Positions 8,032 to 16,595 of a stretch of DNA of 64,000 nt are shown piece after piece. Both the position numbers and the translations under genes were made by a program. The notes beneath the pieces are model-generated. The model was not told the DNA's origin. It did not search any database and was given only the letters and a program-made list of their open reading frames with translations. Origin of the DNA: an uncultured Subdoligranulum sp. (GTDB lineage Bacteria > Bacillota > Clostridia > Oscillospirales > Ruminococcaceae); NCBI GenBank assembly GCA_900545545.1, contig UQZO01000003.1:62001-126000 (forward strand), written 5' to 3'. Positions within the stretch are counted from its first letter, which is position 1, and every line of letters begins with the position of its first letter.

Positions 8032-10149
8032 TTACGCGGGCCATTCACCCCGCTTTTTGCCCGATCCAGCAAGCCGCGGCACGCCGAGCCAGGCGGAGTA
8101 GCCGGGGCCATAGTAGCCACGCGCGCAGGGCAAACCACAGGAGCCCTCATCGTGGAGGGTGCCGAAGCGCCACGGCGCATACACACCGGCCCCGCCAGGG
8201 GAAGCGAAGGCGGCCTTGACGTAGGTGCTGCTGGAACCGCCGAACTTCGTCGGGATTTGTGCTTCTGCCGCCATTTTGTTCAATGCGCGGATAAAGTTCC
8301 AGCTCCGCTTGTTCGCGTTCGGCAGGTCAAATTCGCCCACCTTCTGGTAGTCGGCGGTGATACTGCCAGCCAGCTTCTCACTGTCCCGGCAGCTGTACAC
8401 ATCATAGTGCCAGTGGTCATCGTCCACCAGGCTGGCCTGCCACAGCGGGTCAAGCTCTTCACAATAGCTGCCGATCTGCATTTCCATACCGGCAATGCGG
8501 TACGGGTATTTGCCGTTGGTCAGGTTACCAATGCAGCCGTCGCTATGGCCGGGCAGCGCTTCGGTTGTGCCGTTCGGCCACGGCATGGTGCTTACCAGCA
8601 TCGTGGTCGTGGTGTCGATGGTGCGTGCCAGGTCCAGGTTTACGGCCACATACTCGGTATCGTTCACGGTCACGGTCTCAACGCTCAAAATCTTGGCAAC
8701 ATCGAACACATTGTGGTTGTATGCCTGGTTTCGGTCGTTGTTCGTATTGCCTCCGCGTTCACCCAGGCACACGCAGCTGCCCGCCAGCAGGTTGGCGCCC
8801 TGGGCTTTGGCCAGCAGCACACGCTTCACGCCGGTTTCGGCTGCCGCAAGGGTGTACTGGTAGTTGTAGTTGGTGCAGCCTTCCAGCTGGCCGCTGTTGC
8901 TCAACGTCCAGTGGCGCAGCCGCCAGGCCATCAGGGCAAACTGGGTGTCGCAATCGCACCACAGCCCATCGTAGGCGGTCAGCTTCCGGGCCAGCGGCAG
9001 CGCCGCGTTGGCGCTGGTCCAAGGCATTGGCAGCAGGCCCGCGCCGCTGGTCATGCCGCCCGCGCTGTTTTTACCGCCGTAAAAGGCAGGGTGCCAGGTC
9101 AGCAGGCGGTGGGTGCCGTCCGGGGCTACATCGCCCGCCATCGGCACATAGCCGTCGCCTGCGCGCATGTGCCAGCTGGTGTAAAGGTAGCTGCCGTCAT
9201 CCCATTCCTTCACGGCCAGGGCAGGGGAGAAGCAGTACACCGGCGCGGTCTCGCCGGTCACATCAAAGGCGGCTTCGGTCTCAACAGCCAGCACCTCCAT
9301 GGTGCCGTCTGCCAGGCTCTTGGCGTTGGCACGCACATACCAGGTCATGGGGTCGTTTTCGGCCCAATCTGCCACGCCCGTGCTGACATCCGTCACCAGG
9401 GGTGCAGCGCTGCGGCCGTCTGCCAGATCATCCAGCGGTGTGCCGCTGGCATCGCCGCTCACGCTCTCGTGGATGTTCCGCACCGTGTAGGTCTTATCGC
9501 CCCAGGCGGTGTCCAGCATGGCGGCAAAGCGTTCCAGGCAGCTGTACTTGTTTTCGCTCTGTGTTACGGCAAACGGCCACCACAGTTTAAAGATCTTCTG
9601 CGTGTTTGTGCCGTCCAGCATGGCCGTGTACATGCCGTCCAGCGTAGACGCTGGGGTAGATTTCTTGGCTTCTTCGGCGCTCTTGGCGGCTGCCTTTTCA
9701 CTTTCTTTTGCGGCGCTGGCGCTATTGGATGCAGCCGTGGCACTGCCTGCAGCCTCGGTGGCTCTCTGTCCGGCCTGGGTGGCGCTGCTTGCCGCCTTGC
9801 CCGCACTGGCCGCTGCTGCACTGGCGCTGCCCGCTGCCTGCTGCACCGACTGGGACACCAAGTTCACGGCATCCTTCCCAGCCTGCTGGATTTGGGCAAT
9901 CACATTCTGTACCGCGCCGGTGGTGTCGATCGAACCGGCGTCGATCTTCGTATCGGTGCCGGTTTTTGGGTCGTGGACCGTCAGAATCAGGTGCCCGTCG
10001 GCGTCAATCTGCGCACCGGTCACACTCGCACCCTGCGCGCCCTGGGGCCCCACCAAAGATGCAAGCCATTCTTGTTCGGTGCCCTGATACCCGGCTGCCA
10101 CCGCGATGGCATAGGCCGAGTACGGGCCGATTTTTACTGTCTTAGCCAT
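8032..10149 (-). CDS. DGR-diversified tail fibre / receptor-binding protein
   Basis: 705 residues from ATG 10149, which has AAAGGAG 12 bases upstream and overlaps the previous gene's stop by 8 bases. Order: a short N-terminal domain with a collagen-like GPQGAQG turn near residue 35; an Ala/Ser/Lys/Glu coiled-coil stalk (about 90-165); a large globular domain (about 175-640); and a C-terminal C-type-lectin-like module ending in VR. The PWRFG and CGLPC blocks are typical of DGR variable proteins. Likely role: host receptor binding at the tail tip, with the surface-exposed VR residues set by the DGR. Other tail genes lie on both sides in the same direction. Confidence 0.9.
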   Translation of the reverse strand: MAKTVKIGPYSAYAIAVAAGYQGTEQEWLASLVGPQGAQGASVTGAQIDADGHLILTVHDPKTGTDTKIDAGSIDTTGAVQNVIAQIQQAGKDAVNLVSQSVQQAAGSASAAAASAGKAASSATQAGQRATEAAGSATAASNSASAAKESEKAAAKSAEEAKKSTPASTLDGMYTAMLDGTNTQKIFKLWWPFAVTQSENKYSCLERFAAMLDTAWGDKTYTVRNIHESVSGDASGTPLDDLADGRSAAPLVTDVSTGVADWAENDPMTWYVRANAKSLADGTMEVLAVETEAAFDVTGETAPVYCFSPALAVKEWDDGSYLYTSWHMRAGDGYVPMAGDVAPDGTHRLLTWHPAFYGGKNSAGGMTSGAGLLPMPWTSANAALPLARKLTAYDGLWCDCDTQFALMAWRLRHWTLSNSGQLEGCTNYNYQYTLAAAETGVKRVLLAKAQGANLLAGSCVCLGERGGNTNNDRNQAYNHNVFDVAKILSVETVTVNDTEYVAVNLDLARTIDTTTTMLVSTMPWPNGTTEALPGHSDGCIGNLTNGKYPYRIAGMEMQIGSYCEELDPLWQASLVDDDHWHYDVYSCRDSEKLAGSITADYQKVGEFDLPNANKRSWNFIRALNKMAAEAQIPTKFGGSSSTYVKAAFASPGGAGVYAPWRFGTLHDEGSCGLPCARGYYGPGYSAWLGVPRLAGSGKKRGEWPA
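8069..8217 (-). repeat. DGR variable repeat (VR)
   Basis: Encodes about residues 645-694 of the fibre protein. Compared with TR: 11 codons are changed at A positions (10 Asn, 1 His) and one GGG-to-GAG change does not involve a template A. The surrounding residues GAGVYAPWRFG and CGLPCA are identical in TR and VR. Beyond the 3' edge the two copies diverge, with an extra codon in VR before the shared AAAAAG. Confidence 0.93.
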
Positions 10150-10855
10150 AAACTGCTTCCAGCACTCCTTTCCCGTTATCTTGTAAAGCAAAATCCTCCG
10201 GGGCGTTTTCGCTCCGGATGAAATACAAAATTCCGTCCGCGCCCTCTACGTTAAACCACCCGGCGTTTGCGGCACCTTGCTGGGCAAGATTGGCGCTGGT
10301 CTCGGCCTGGGCCGCACTTTTCGCTGCCGCGTCTGCACTGCTTGCAGATTCCGTCGCGCTGTCCGCTGCCTTCAATTCGCTTTTTTTCGATGCTGCAGCG
10401 CTTTCAGAAGATTCATTGGCGCTCTGGCTGGCCTGCTGTGCGTGCTGCTGAACCATGGCCACAAACTGCGCCCACTCGTCCGGCGTAGGCTCCGGCGCTG
10501 TTCCGTCAATCGGGGCATGGTCACGCACCAGGTACAAAAGGTTGCAGCTGATGCGCTGCACACCCGACGTCACGCCCGAAAACACAATTGCGCCCGGTTT
10601 ACCCACAGTCAACACCTGGGCAGTGGCTTCCGCTGGCACGTTAATCAAGCCGTTGTCCGGTACTATCACCGGCGTTGCGCCCGCAGGCGTTACAAACACG
10701 GCTTTAATCACAAGGCCTTCCCACTCCGGCCCGGCGTTGATCTGCAGCTGCTCAATGCCATAGCTGTCCCAGGTTCCCAGAACAAGATACAATGCACCAT
10801 CCACTGTGGCCTTGTAGCCGGAGAGGGTGACCGTTTGAATATTTGCTTTTGCCAT
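10142..10855 (-). CDS. Tail fibre/baseplate protein with coiled-coil stalk
   Basis: 237 residues. The N-terminal 120 residues are beta-rich (VTLSGYKATVDGALYLVLGTW and so on). Then comes an Ala/Ser/Lys/Glu heptad-like stalk (about 140-200) and a 35-residue end. The stalk resembles that of the following DGR target, and the two genes overlap by 8 bases, so the proteins may form consecutive parts of one fibre, this one nearer the baseplate (inference). GAGGAGG lies 6 bases before the ATG. No enzymatic motif. Confidence 0.7.
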   Translation of the reverse strand: MAKANIQTVTLSGYKATVDGALYLVLGTWDSYGIEQLQINAGPEWEGLVIKAVFVTPAGATPVIVPDNGLINVPAEATAQVLTVGKPGAIVFSGVTSGVQRISCNLLYLVRDHAPIDGTAPEPTPDEWAQFVAMVQQHAQQASQSANESSESAAASKKSELKAADSATESASSADAAAKSAAQAETSANLAQQGAANAGWFNVEGADGILYFIRSENAPEDFALQDNGKGVLEAVYG

Positions 10856-10881
10856 TCTGCCTCCTCGCTGTTTTTTCCAGT

Positions 10882-11157
10882 CTACCCAGGAAGGGCATCT
10901 TTCTTTTTATTCGGCCAACTCAAAATACTGCCCGACAAGCTCATGGTGTAGGCATGGTACCACTGGCAGGGCTCGGTAATGTCCTGGGCGGGGATCAGAC
11001 GGCGCAGGCCCTCGGGGCGGTCCTCGGTGACCGTACCCTCCATTACCTCATACCGTTCCTCGGTGCGGCCGGTAACGATGTAACCGTCATATACATAACC
11101 GAGCGCCAGGTCAGGTACGAGGATTTCTTCTCGTGTGGTTTCGTCGTAGATTTTCAT
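10882..11157 (-). CDS. Small tail-region hypothetical protein
   Basis: 91 residues, acidic, with an EILVPDLALGYVYDGYIVTGRTEERYEVMEG-like beta stretch cut by charged turns. No family recognised. It lies between the galactose-binding-like protein and the stalk protein in the late operon, so it is probably a virion or assembly component. Confidence 0.6.
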   Translation of the reverse strand: MKIYDETTREEILVPDLALGYVYDGYIVTGRTEERYEVMEGTVTEDRPEGLRRLIPAQDITEPCQWYHAYTMSLSGSILSWPNKKKDALPG

Positions 11158-11166
11158 GGTGTTACC

Positions 11167-11667
11167 TCACTTGCCCAGGAGCATCAGCTCGATGATGCCG
11201 ATAAACTCGCTCTCACGCGTCATATCTATTTTGTAGTATTTGTATTTGGTAGTGTCTCCTTTGCTTCGCATGAACACACCAGTGGTAGCAGCGGCGCCAT
11301 CCAAAGGTGTATATCTGCTTCCGTCATTGGAACCGCTCACGGAAATAGACGCTGCTCGCCCAACGCCTTGACGGGCAGGCGACGTATACAGAATAACCAC
11401 CATGCGCACTTCTTTCGCTTGTGGAAGCTCAACAGTTATAGACTGGTTGGTGTTTGAACTGTTAACGAAGATTCGATCTGTATAGTCGGAACCAATGCCC
11501 CAGGCTGCGTTATCTGTTTCTCCGTCAAAGGCTTTGACAACATCGTTTTCTGTGTAACGATAACTCGACGCTGTTACCTTGTATCCGTTTTGCGATGTGG
11601 ACGTCAGAGGGGGAACCAGGTTCTTATACTGGCCTCCACCAGTGCCGCCAACACTCATAAGCCCCAT
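11167..11667 (-). CDS. Tail protein with F5/8 type C (discoidin-like) domain
   Basis: 166 residues. From residue 25 the sequence follows a galactose-binding-like sandwich: AFDGETDNAAWG, then ITVELPQAKEVRMVVIL, ISVSGSNDGSRYTPL, YYKIDMTRES and a final GIIELMLLGK strand. Such domains bind surface glycans, so a role in host attachment is likely. The ATG at 11667 comes one base after the previous gene's TGA, with AGGAGGTG inside that gene's last codons as ribosome site; the longer upstream frame is ignored. Confidence 0.72.
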   Translation of the reverse strand: MGLMSVGGTGGGQYKNLVPPLTSTSQNGYKVTASSYRYTENDVVKAFDGETDNAAWGIGSDYTDRIFVNSSNTNQSITVELPQAKEVRMVVILYTSPARQGVGRAASISVSGSNDGSRYTPLDGAAATTGVFMRSKGDTTKYKYYKIDMTRESEFIGIIELMLLGK

Positions 11668-11668
11668 A

Positions 11669-12673
11669 TCAGGCACCTCCTTTCTTTGCGTTGAAATAAA
11701 CCTCAGCATCGGCCTCCGGTTTTTCATCTTCCAACACGCAGGTGATGGTACCGGAACCAAAGGTCTTCTTTCCCTTGTCTACAAGGGCGGCCGCTTCCAG
11801 CAGGGCATCCTGTGCATCTCCTTGTACGGTGTCATCACAAAACAGCCCGCTGGTCATGTGGCTGGCGGATGTGATCGCCGGGCCGCCGTCCACGGCCTGC
11901 ACCGATACGGTCTGGGTATAGGGGCCGTCTCCGGTCCACCCATCGACTAAAAAAGTGGCCTTGTAGAGATGGGCAGGGTAGGCGAAGATATCCTGCCGCT
12001 TATTCTGCGGGTCGTACAACGACCGGAGCATCCAGGCCGTGTTGCCCTCTACGGCGGCAATAGCTTCCTGCAAGGCCCTGATCTGCTCCTCCGCTTCCTC
12101 CTGGTGCGACGCGATCGCCGCCGTGAGCTGGGAAAAATAGGGCGCCGTATCAAGGCTTCCGATGGTCTGGGCTACAACGCCACACCGGGAGGTGTCCAGC
12201 CGGGTGTCGGTGATGCTGGACTGCGTGATGGTGCTCGCGTTGGCCGCTACCGCGATGTCGGCCAGGCCCAGTTCCCAGATGGTGGCGTCCCGCGTCAGGG
12301 CGGGGCGCTGCGGGGAGGAGGACGGCGTGCCTTTAAGGATGTACAGCTCGATGCTGCGCACCGCCAGGCTCAGGTCCAGCCGGGCCACCACCGTGTCGAT
12401 GCGGGGCAACGTGCCTGCCGCTTCCGCCGTCAGCGTGCGGGTCTCAGTCTCGATGCCCATGGCCCCGCGGATGTGGCAGATGCCGGGGGTGACCTGCACC
12501 TGTAGGCCGGTCCCGGCCACCACCTGCAGGGCGTTGGTGGGCTTGTAGAAGATGCCGTCAGAAAAGTACGCCGCAAAGACGGCACGCAGGAACTCGCTGT
12601 CCACCGCTCGGTCGTACAGCGGCAGGCCATGCTCGTCGTAGGTGACCTGCGACGTAAACGGATAACTTTGCAT
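11669..12673 (-). CDS. Phage baseplate/tail structural protein
   Basis: 334 residues. The N-terminus (YDEHGLPLYDRAVDSEFLRAVF...DGIFY) is a conserved opening of siphophage structural proteins that follow the Gp37-like hub. A beta-rich region and a central helix (about 185-220, EEAEEQIRALQEAIAAVEG) follow. It is probably an upper-baseplate or fibre-adaptor subunit (inference from position and family resemblance). Start ATG is directly after the stop of the hub gene. Confidence 0.7.
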   Translation of the reverse strand: MQSYPFTSQVTYDEHGLPLYDRAVDSEFLRAVFAAYFSDGIFYKPTNALQVVAGTGLQVQVTPGICHIRGAMGIETETRTLTAEAAGTLPRIDTVVARLDLSLAVRSIELYILKGTPSSSPQRPALTRDATIWELGLADIAVAANASTITQSSITDTRLDTSRCGVVAQTIGSLDTAPYFSQLTAAIASHQEEAEEQIRALQEAIAAVEGNTAWMLRSLYDPQNKRQDIFAYPAHLYKATFLVDGWTGDGPYTQTVSVQAVDGGPAITSASHMTSGLFCDDTVQGDAQDALLEAAALVDKGKKTFGSGTITCVLEDEKPEADAEVYFNAKKGGA

Positions 12674-13717
12674 TTAGTAGATCAGCCTCGCTTTCTGGAT
12701 GTCGGTCAGCTTTTTGTCGCCCAGTTCGATCTCCACCGTGTGGTTGTTCTGCTTGACCACCTCCCGCACGGTGACGATGCGGGCCTGCATGGCAAGGCCG
12801 ATGTCCTCCACGATCGCGTCCACCTTGTCGCCCAGGTCCCAGTCCTGCAGGTAGGCGAAGCCGGACGCCGCCGCCTGGATGTCCACGTTCTGGATGATCT
12901 GGTAATTCAGCAACTCGTCCAGGCCCTTCTGCTGCAAGCCGGCCAGATACTCGGCCTCGGTCTGCTCCTCAGGGTCCCAGCGCTCGCCGCTGGCGTCCAC
13001 GAACAGCACACGCTTATACCCGCCGCCGGACAGGTCCGCATAGGCCAGCTTGCGGTTTTCCTCCTGGTCCTGCCCGGCCACGATGGCGTAGTTTTTGTAG
13101 TTGGAGCGGTCGGAGGAAGCGTCCACCTCGGTCAGATTGCCGAAGCCGTCCGAAAAAGTCACAAAGGGGTTGGTGGTCTGCTCCTGGGTGCGGTCCAGCC
13201 CCTGCCAGACCTCGGCCGTGATGGTGCCCGCCTGGTAGTCGTAACGGCAGCGCAGGCTGTGCTGCACCGTCTGCAGCTTGGTGTAAGCCACATCGGCCAA
13301 CTGGCCTCCGGTCTCCTGCCAGGAGGTCTCGTCAGCCTGTTCCGCCGGGGCGTCAGCCACCGTCAACAGGGGGATGTCGTCCTTGTACTGGCGCAGCATG
13401 GCCACCACGGTGGCCGGGATGCTGCCGCTGGCGTAGTAGGTGGGGTAGACCACCTTGTCGTTGAGGATGGCTTCGAGGAAATACCCCGACAGCTGCACGA
13501 ACCGCCCTTTGACGGTCTCGGTGAGTTCCACTTTTTGGATGATGCCGGTCTCGGGGCGGTCGGCGTTATACAGATAGGCCATGGCCGGGTCATAGCTGGC
13601 CGCGGCGACCTGCACCGAAAACTGGCCGATCTTGTAGTACTCCCGGGTCCATTGCAGGTTGAAGTAGGGCAGGTAGGCGATGGGCTGGAAGCTGGAATCA
13701 AGCGCCAAAAGTTCCAT
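12674..13717 (-). CDS. Gp37-like tail hub protein (ReqiPepy6 type)
   Basis: 347 residues. The full length matches the siphovirus ReqiPepy6 Gp37-like family (PF14594), with the characteristic N-terminal strand set (LALDSSFQPIAYLPYFNLQWTREYYKIGQFSVQV) and a C-terminal WDLGDKVDAIVEDIGL block. These proteins sit at the tail tip next to Dit and function as a baseplate hub or Tal N-terminal equivalent. ATG 13717 is preferred over the GTG two codons upstream because the GGGGGTG site is then correctly spaced. Confidence 0.82.
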   Translation of the reverse strand: MELLALDSSFQPIAYLPYFNLQWTREYYKIGQFSVQVAAASYDPAMAYLYNADRPETGIIQKVELTETVKGRFVQLSGYFLEAILNDKVVYPTYYASGSIPATVVAMLRQYKDDIPLLTVADAPAEQADETSWQETGGQLADVAYTKLQTVQHSLRCRYDYQAGTITAEVWQGLDRTQEQTTNPFVTFSDGFGNLTEVDASSDRSNYKNYAIVAGQDQEENRKLAYADLSGGGYKRVLFVDASGERWDPEEQTEAEYLAGLQQKGLDELLNYQIIQNVDIQAAASGFAYLQDWDLGDKVDAIVEDIGLAMQARIVTVREVVKQNNHTVEIELGDKKLTDIQKARLIY

Positions 13718-13719
13718 CG

Positions 13720-14580
13720 TCACACCCCCAGATACTGTTTGTTGTAGCGCAGGACCACGTGCAGGCGGTTGTCGCCGTAGTCGGCCTCATACCGCACGGT
13801 GTTGGTGCCGGGGGTCATCTGCAGAGCCGTGAATTTGCTGCCGCGGTCGGTCTTGTTGAGCACATTGACCCCGTTTTTAGTGATGCGGATATGCCGCGGG
13901 TTGGTGTCGATCTCGACCCGGTCCCCCTTGACCAGTTCATCGATCAGACGGACATAAGCGCCTTCCTTGATGATCTTGGGGTTGGTGACGGCGTCGTCCG
14001 CTGTCAGGATGATGGTGGGATAAGCAGGCACGTCTCCGTCGTACTCGAAGATGACCGACCGGGTGAAGTTCGCCACGTCCACCAGCACGCCATAGGTGGG
14101 GTGGTCCATGTAGGGGAAGCCCCAGCGGGGCGTGATGGCAGCGATGTCCTGGCCGAAATCGTCCACGCTTTGCCAGTAGGGATTGGCAGCGAGGAAGTAG
14201 GCGGACCAGGTCTGGGGAATGTTGACCTTCTGGTTGGGCACCTTGTGGGCCGTCAGTTCGGCGGAGAGCCAGTGGGTGGTGCCCATGTAGGTCAGATAGA
14301 CCTTATAGGTGTGCTTGGGATTGAAGAAAGACTTGGCCTGTGCGCGGAACACAGGATTTTGAGCGACGGCCAAGGAGGTTGCATCCAACTGCAAATCGCG
14401 GGATTTGACATGCTTGCCGGTAACGGTCACGCCGTCGTCTGTGGCGTTGTCCTCGGTAAACAGTTCATAGGCCGGGGCGTCCGCCCCATTGATGGCGGTG
14501 AGCAGCCAGTCCTTGCCGTCGGCCAGCAGTTCCACCCCATCGTCCCGGACGATCCGGGCCACTACCACTCTGTCGATCAT
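13720..14580 (-). CDS. Distal tail protein (Dit-like)
   Basis: 286 residues of the Sipho_tail family (PF05709): an N-terminal ring domain with the belt region around SRDLQLDATSL, and a C-terminal domain with PTIILTADDAVTNPKI and TDRGSKFTALQMTPGTNTVRYE. Dit forms the ring joining the tail tube to the baseplate. The start ATG overlaps the stop of the tape measure gene (ATGA), the usual order TMP-Dit-hub. Confidence 0.85.
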   Translation of the reverse strand: MIDRVVVARIVRDDGVELLADGKDWLLTAINGADAPAYELFTEDNATDDGVTVTGKHVKSRDLQLDATSLAVAQNPVFRAQAKSFFNPKHTYKVYLTYMGTTHWLSAELTAHKVPNQKVNIPQTWSAYFLAANPYWQSVDDFGQDIAAITPRWGFPYMDHPTYGVLVDVANFTRSVIFEYDGDVPAYPTIILTADDAVTNPKIIKEGAYVRLIDELVKGDRVEIDTNPRHIRITKNGVNVLNKTDRGSKFTALQMTPGTNTVRYEADYGDNRLHVVLRYNKQYLGV

Positions 14581-16595
14581 CGGCCACCTGCCAATCCATA
14601 GGTTTGCTGTACCCGGACAGCCCGGGCAAATTCGTCGGGGGTCTGTACCGGCTGGTTGAAGATAAAGGTCTGCTGGGGGCTGCCTCCTACCGCCCCGCCG
14701 GGGCCCGCAAACGCAGGCTGCCAGCGGGCGGCGTCAAAGGCCAGGGCGGGGTCGGGCAGCCGGGCGGCCACTATGTCGGTGGCCTGCTGCATGGCACTGC
14801 GCAGCGGCGCCAGGTTGCGGCTGATGCCCTCGGCGATGCCCGCCGGGATGAACTGCCCTACCTGGTCACGCATGACCTTGGAGGGGGATGCGATCCCCAG
14901 GAACTCCTTGGCCGCATTGAGGGCCGCGGACGCTGCCGATTTTGCAGCGTCTATAATGACGCCCACACCGCTGGCGATGCCGTTTGCAATACCCTGGATG
15001 ATGTTGCCGCCGATGCTCAGCCAGTCATAGGAGAGGAAGGTATCCACGATCCCCGAAATGATCTGCGGGATCGCGGCGATCACCTGGGGGATCGCCTGGA
15101 TCAGACCAGCGACCAGCTGCCCGATCAGGCTGATGCCGGTCTGCAGGATCTGTGGCAGCTGCTGCAGGATACCGGCCGCAAATTGCAGGATCACCTGGAA
15201 CGCGGTGGTCACGATCTGGGGCAGGTTGCTGACGACGCCCTGCACCACCTGCAGGACCATCTGGACACCTGCCTGCAAAAGCTGCGGCAACGCCGAAAGG
15301 ACAGAGGTATAAAACTGTGTCATAAGGGTTCCGGCCGTCGTCAGCAGGGATGGAAGGCTTTGCACGACCCCGTTCACGAGGGTCGAAACGATCTGCATAC
15401 CTGCCGTGAGCAACTGCACACAGGCAACCAGGAAAGTACTCGAAAACTGGCCCACCATGCTGCTTGCCTGGGCCAGCAGCGCAGGCAGCCCCTGCACGGC
15501 CCCGGCGACCAGTTGCTGCACCATCTGAACGCCGCTTTGCAGCAACACCGGCAGCTGTGTGGTCACCGCCGTCTGGAAAGAGGTCAGCATAGTACGGGCG
15601 GCGGCCATCATCTGCGGCCCGGCCTGACTCAGCGCCGCCATAGCCTGGGGCAGCAGGGTGGCAAGCCCTGCCGCCATCTGCGGCCCCAGCGTCTGCACGA
15701 AGGTCACCAGCGCCCCGGGCAGGGCGGACAGGATGTTGCCCACCGCCGGGATAAGGTTGCCGATCAGGAAGGTGGTCACGGTCTGGGCCAGGCCATTCAG
15801 CGCCGGCTGGATGTCCCGTCCCAGGGTCAGGTCGGCCAGCACGTTGCTGGCGGCTGCCTTCATGGAGGCAAAGGACCCGGACAGGGTGGTGGCTGCTTCC
15901 TGAGCGGTGGTGCCGGTGATGCCCAGGTCGTCCTGGATCACGCCGATGGCGTCGATGATGGAACTGAAAGGCACGTCCTTGACGGTCTCAGCCGTGACCT
16001 GGATGGAATCCCCCAGCACGCCGCTGTCGTTGATGAGCCGGGCCATTTCCGCCTGGGTGCCGCCGTAGCCGAGCTTCAAGTTGTCCAACATGGTGTAGTT
16101 GTCCTTCGCAAAGCCCTGATAGGCATACTGGATGGCAGACATATCGGTGCCCATCTTGTTGGCGTTGTCCGCCATCTGCACGATGGCCTTGTCGGCATAA
16201 CTGGCCGCAGCCTCGGTGTCGCCGCCCAGGCCCTGCAGCAGGGTGGCCGAGAAACTGGTCACCTGCTCCATGTAGCTGTTGGCCGATACGCCGGCCGTGC
16301 GGTAGGCGTTGTCGGCTGCCGCAATGACCCGGTCGGCGCTGCCCTTGAACAGCGTTTCGACACCGCCGATGCTCTGCTCTAGCGCGGCGCCCTCGGTCAG
16401 GGCCTTGCCCAGCGCCGCGCCGATACCGGCGGCGGTAATAACGCCCTTGATGGAGCCGGCCAGCTTCTGCCCCCAGCTTTGCCCGACGCTGGCTGCGTCC
16501 CCGCCCAGGGCTTCGGCCAGGTTGCCCTTGATGCCCTGGGCCGAGGGCATGATCTGCACATAGGCTTTCGCCAGGGTGGTGCCGTTTTCAGCCAC
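14577..16595 (-). CDS. Tail tape measure protein
   Basis: 672 residues from a GTG start at 16595 with GGAGGGG upstream. The N-terminal 300 residues match the PhageMin_Tail/TP901 core (GIGAALGKALTEGAALEQSIGGVETLFKGS, SFSATLLQGLGGDTEAAASYADKAI, LDNLKLGYGGTQAEMARLI). The centre is a run of hydrophobic Leu/Gln/Val repeats (about 320-560). A KAAKEFLGIASPSKVMRDQVG-like C-terminal segment follows. At about 0.15 nm per residue it implies a tail near 100 nm (inference). It overlaps the preceding chaperone gene by 8 bases. Confidence 0.9.
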   Translation of the reverse strand: MAENGTTLAKAYVQIMPSAQGIKGNLAEALGGDAASVGQSWGQKLAGSIKGVITAAGIGAALGKALTEGAALEQSIGGVETLFKGSADRVIAAADNAYRTAGVSANSYMEQVTSFSATLLQGLGGDTEAAASYADKAIVQMADNANKMGTDMSAIQYAYQGFAKDNYTMLDNLKLGYGGTQAEMARLINDSGVLGDSIQVTAETVKDVPFSSIIDAIGVIQDDLGITGTTAQEAATTLSGSFASMKAAASNVLADLTLGRDIQPALNGLAQTVTTFLIGNLIPAVGNILSALPGALVTFVQTLGPQMAAGLATLLPQAMAALSQAGPQMMAAARTMLTSFQTAVTTQLPVLLQSGVQMVQQLVAGAVQGLPALLAQASSMVGQFSSTFLVACVQLLTAGMQIVSTLVNGVVQSLPSLLTTAGTLMTQFYTSVLSALPQLLQAGVQMVLQVVQGVVSNLPQIVTTAFQVILQFAAGILQQLPQILQTGISLIGQLVAGLIQAIPQVIAAIPQIISGIVDTFLSYDWLSIGGNIIQGIANGIASGVGVIIDAAKSAASAALNAAKEFLGIASPSKVMRDQVGQFIPAGIAEGISRNLAPLRSAMQQATDIVAARLPDPALAFDAARWQPAFAGPGGAVGGSPQQTFIFNQPVQTPDEFARAVRVQQTYGLAGGR

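Larger units (their letters stand above)
6333..10149 (-). other. Diversity-generating retroelement (target gene, VR, TR, RT)
   Basis: Order in the direction of transcription: tail-fibre target gene with VR at its 3' end; a short GC hairpin; TR; a spacer of about 195 bases; RT. VR and TR are both 149 bp with no gaps, and 16 of 17 differences are at adenines of the TR coding strand, the signature of A-to-N mutagenic retrohoming. No separate Avd-like accessory gene was found nearby. Confidence 0.93.

Noticed and set aside
6333..10149. TGA recoded as Trp in this phage
   Set aside because: Many prophage genes (Dit-TMP junction, XkdX, MuF overlap partners and others) end with TGA in the expected place, so a general recoding is not credible; only a single internal TGA occurs.
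7774..10221. 815-codon plus-strand open frame opposite the DGR fibre gene
   Set aside because: Antisense shadow of a GC-rich gene. The minus-strand frame has clear domains, VR and a ribosome site; the plus frame has no recognisable family and low-complexity His/Gly/Ala content.
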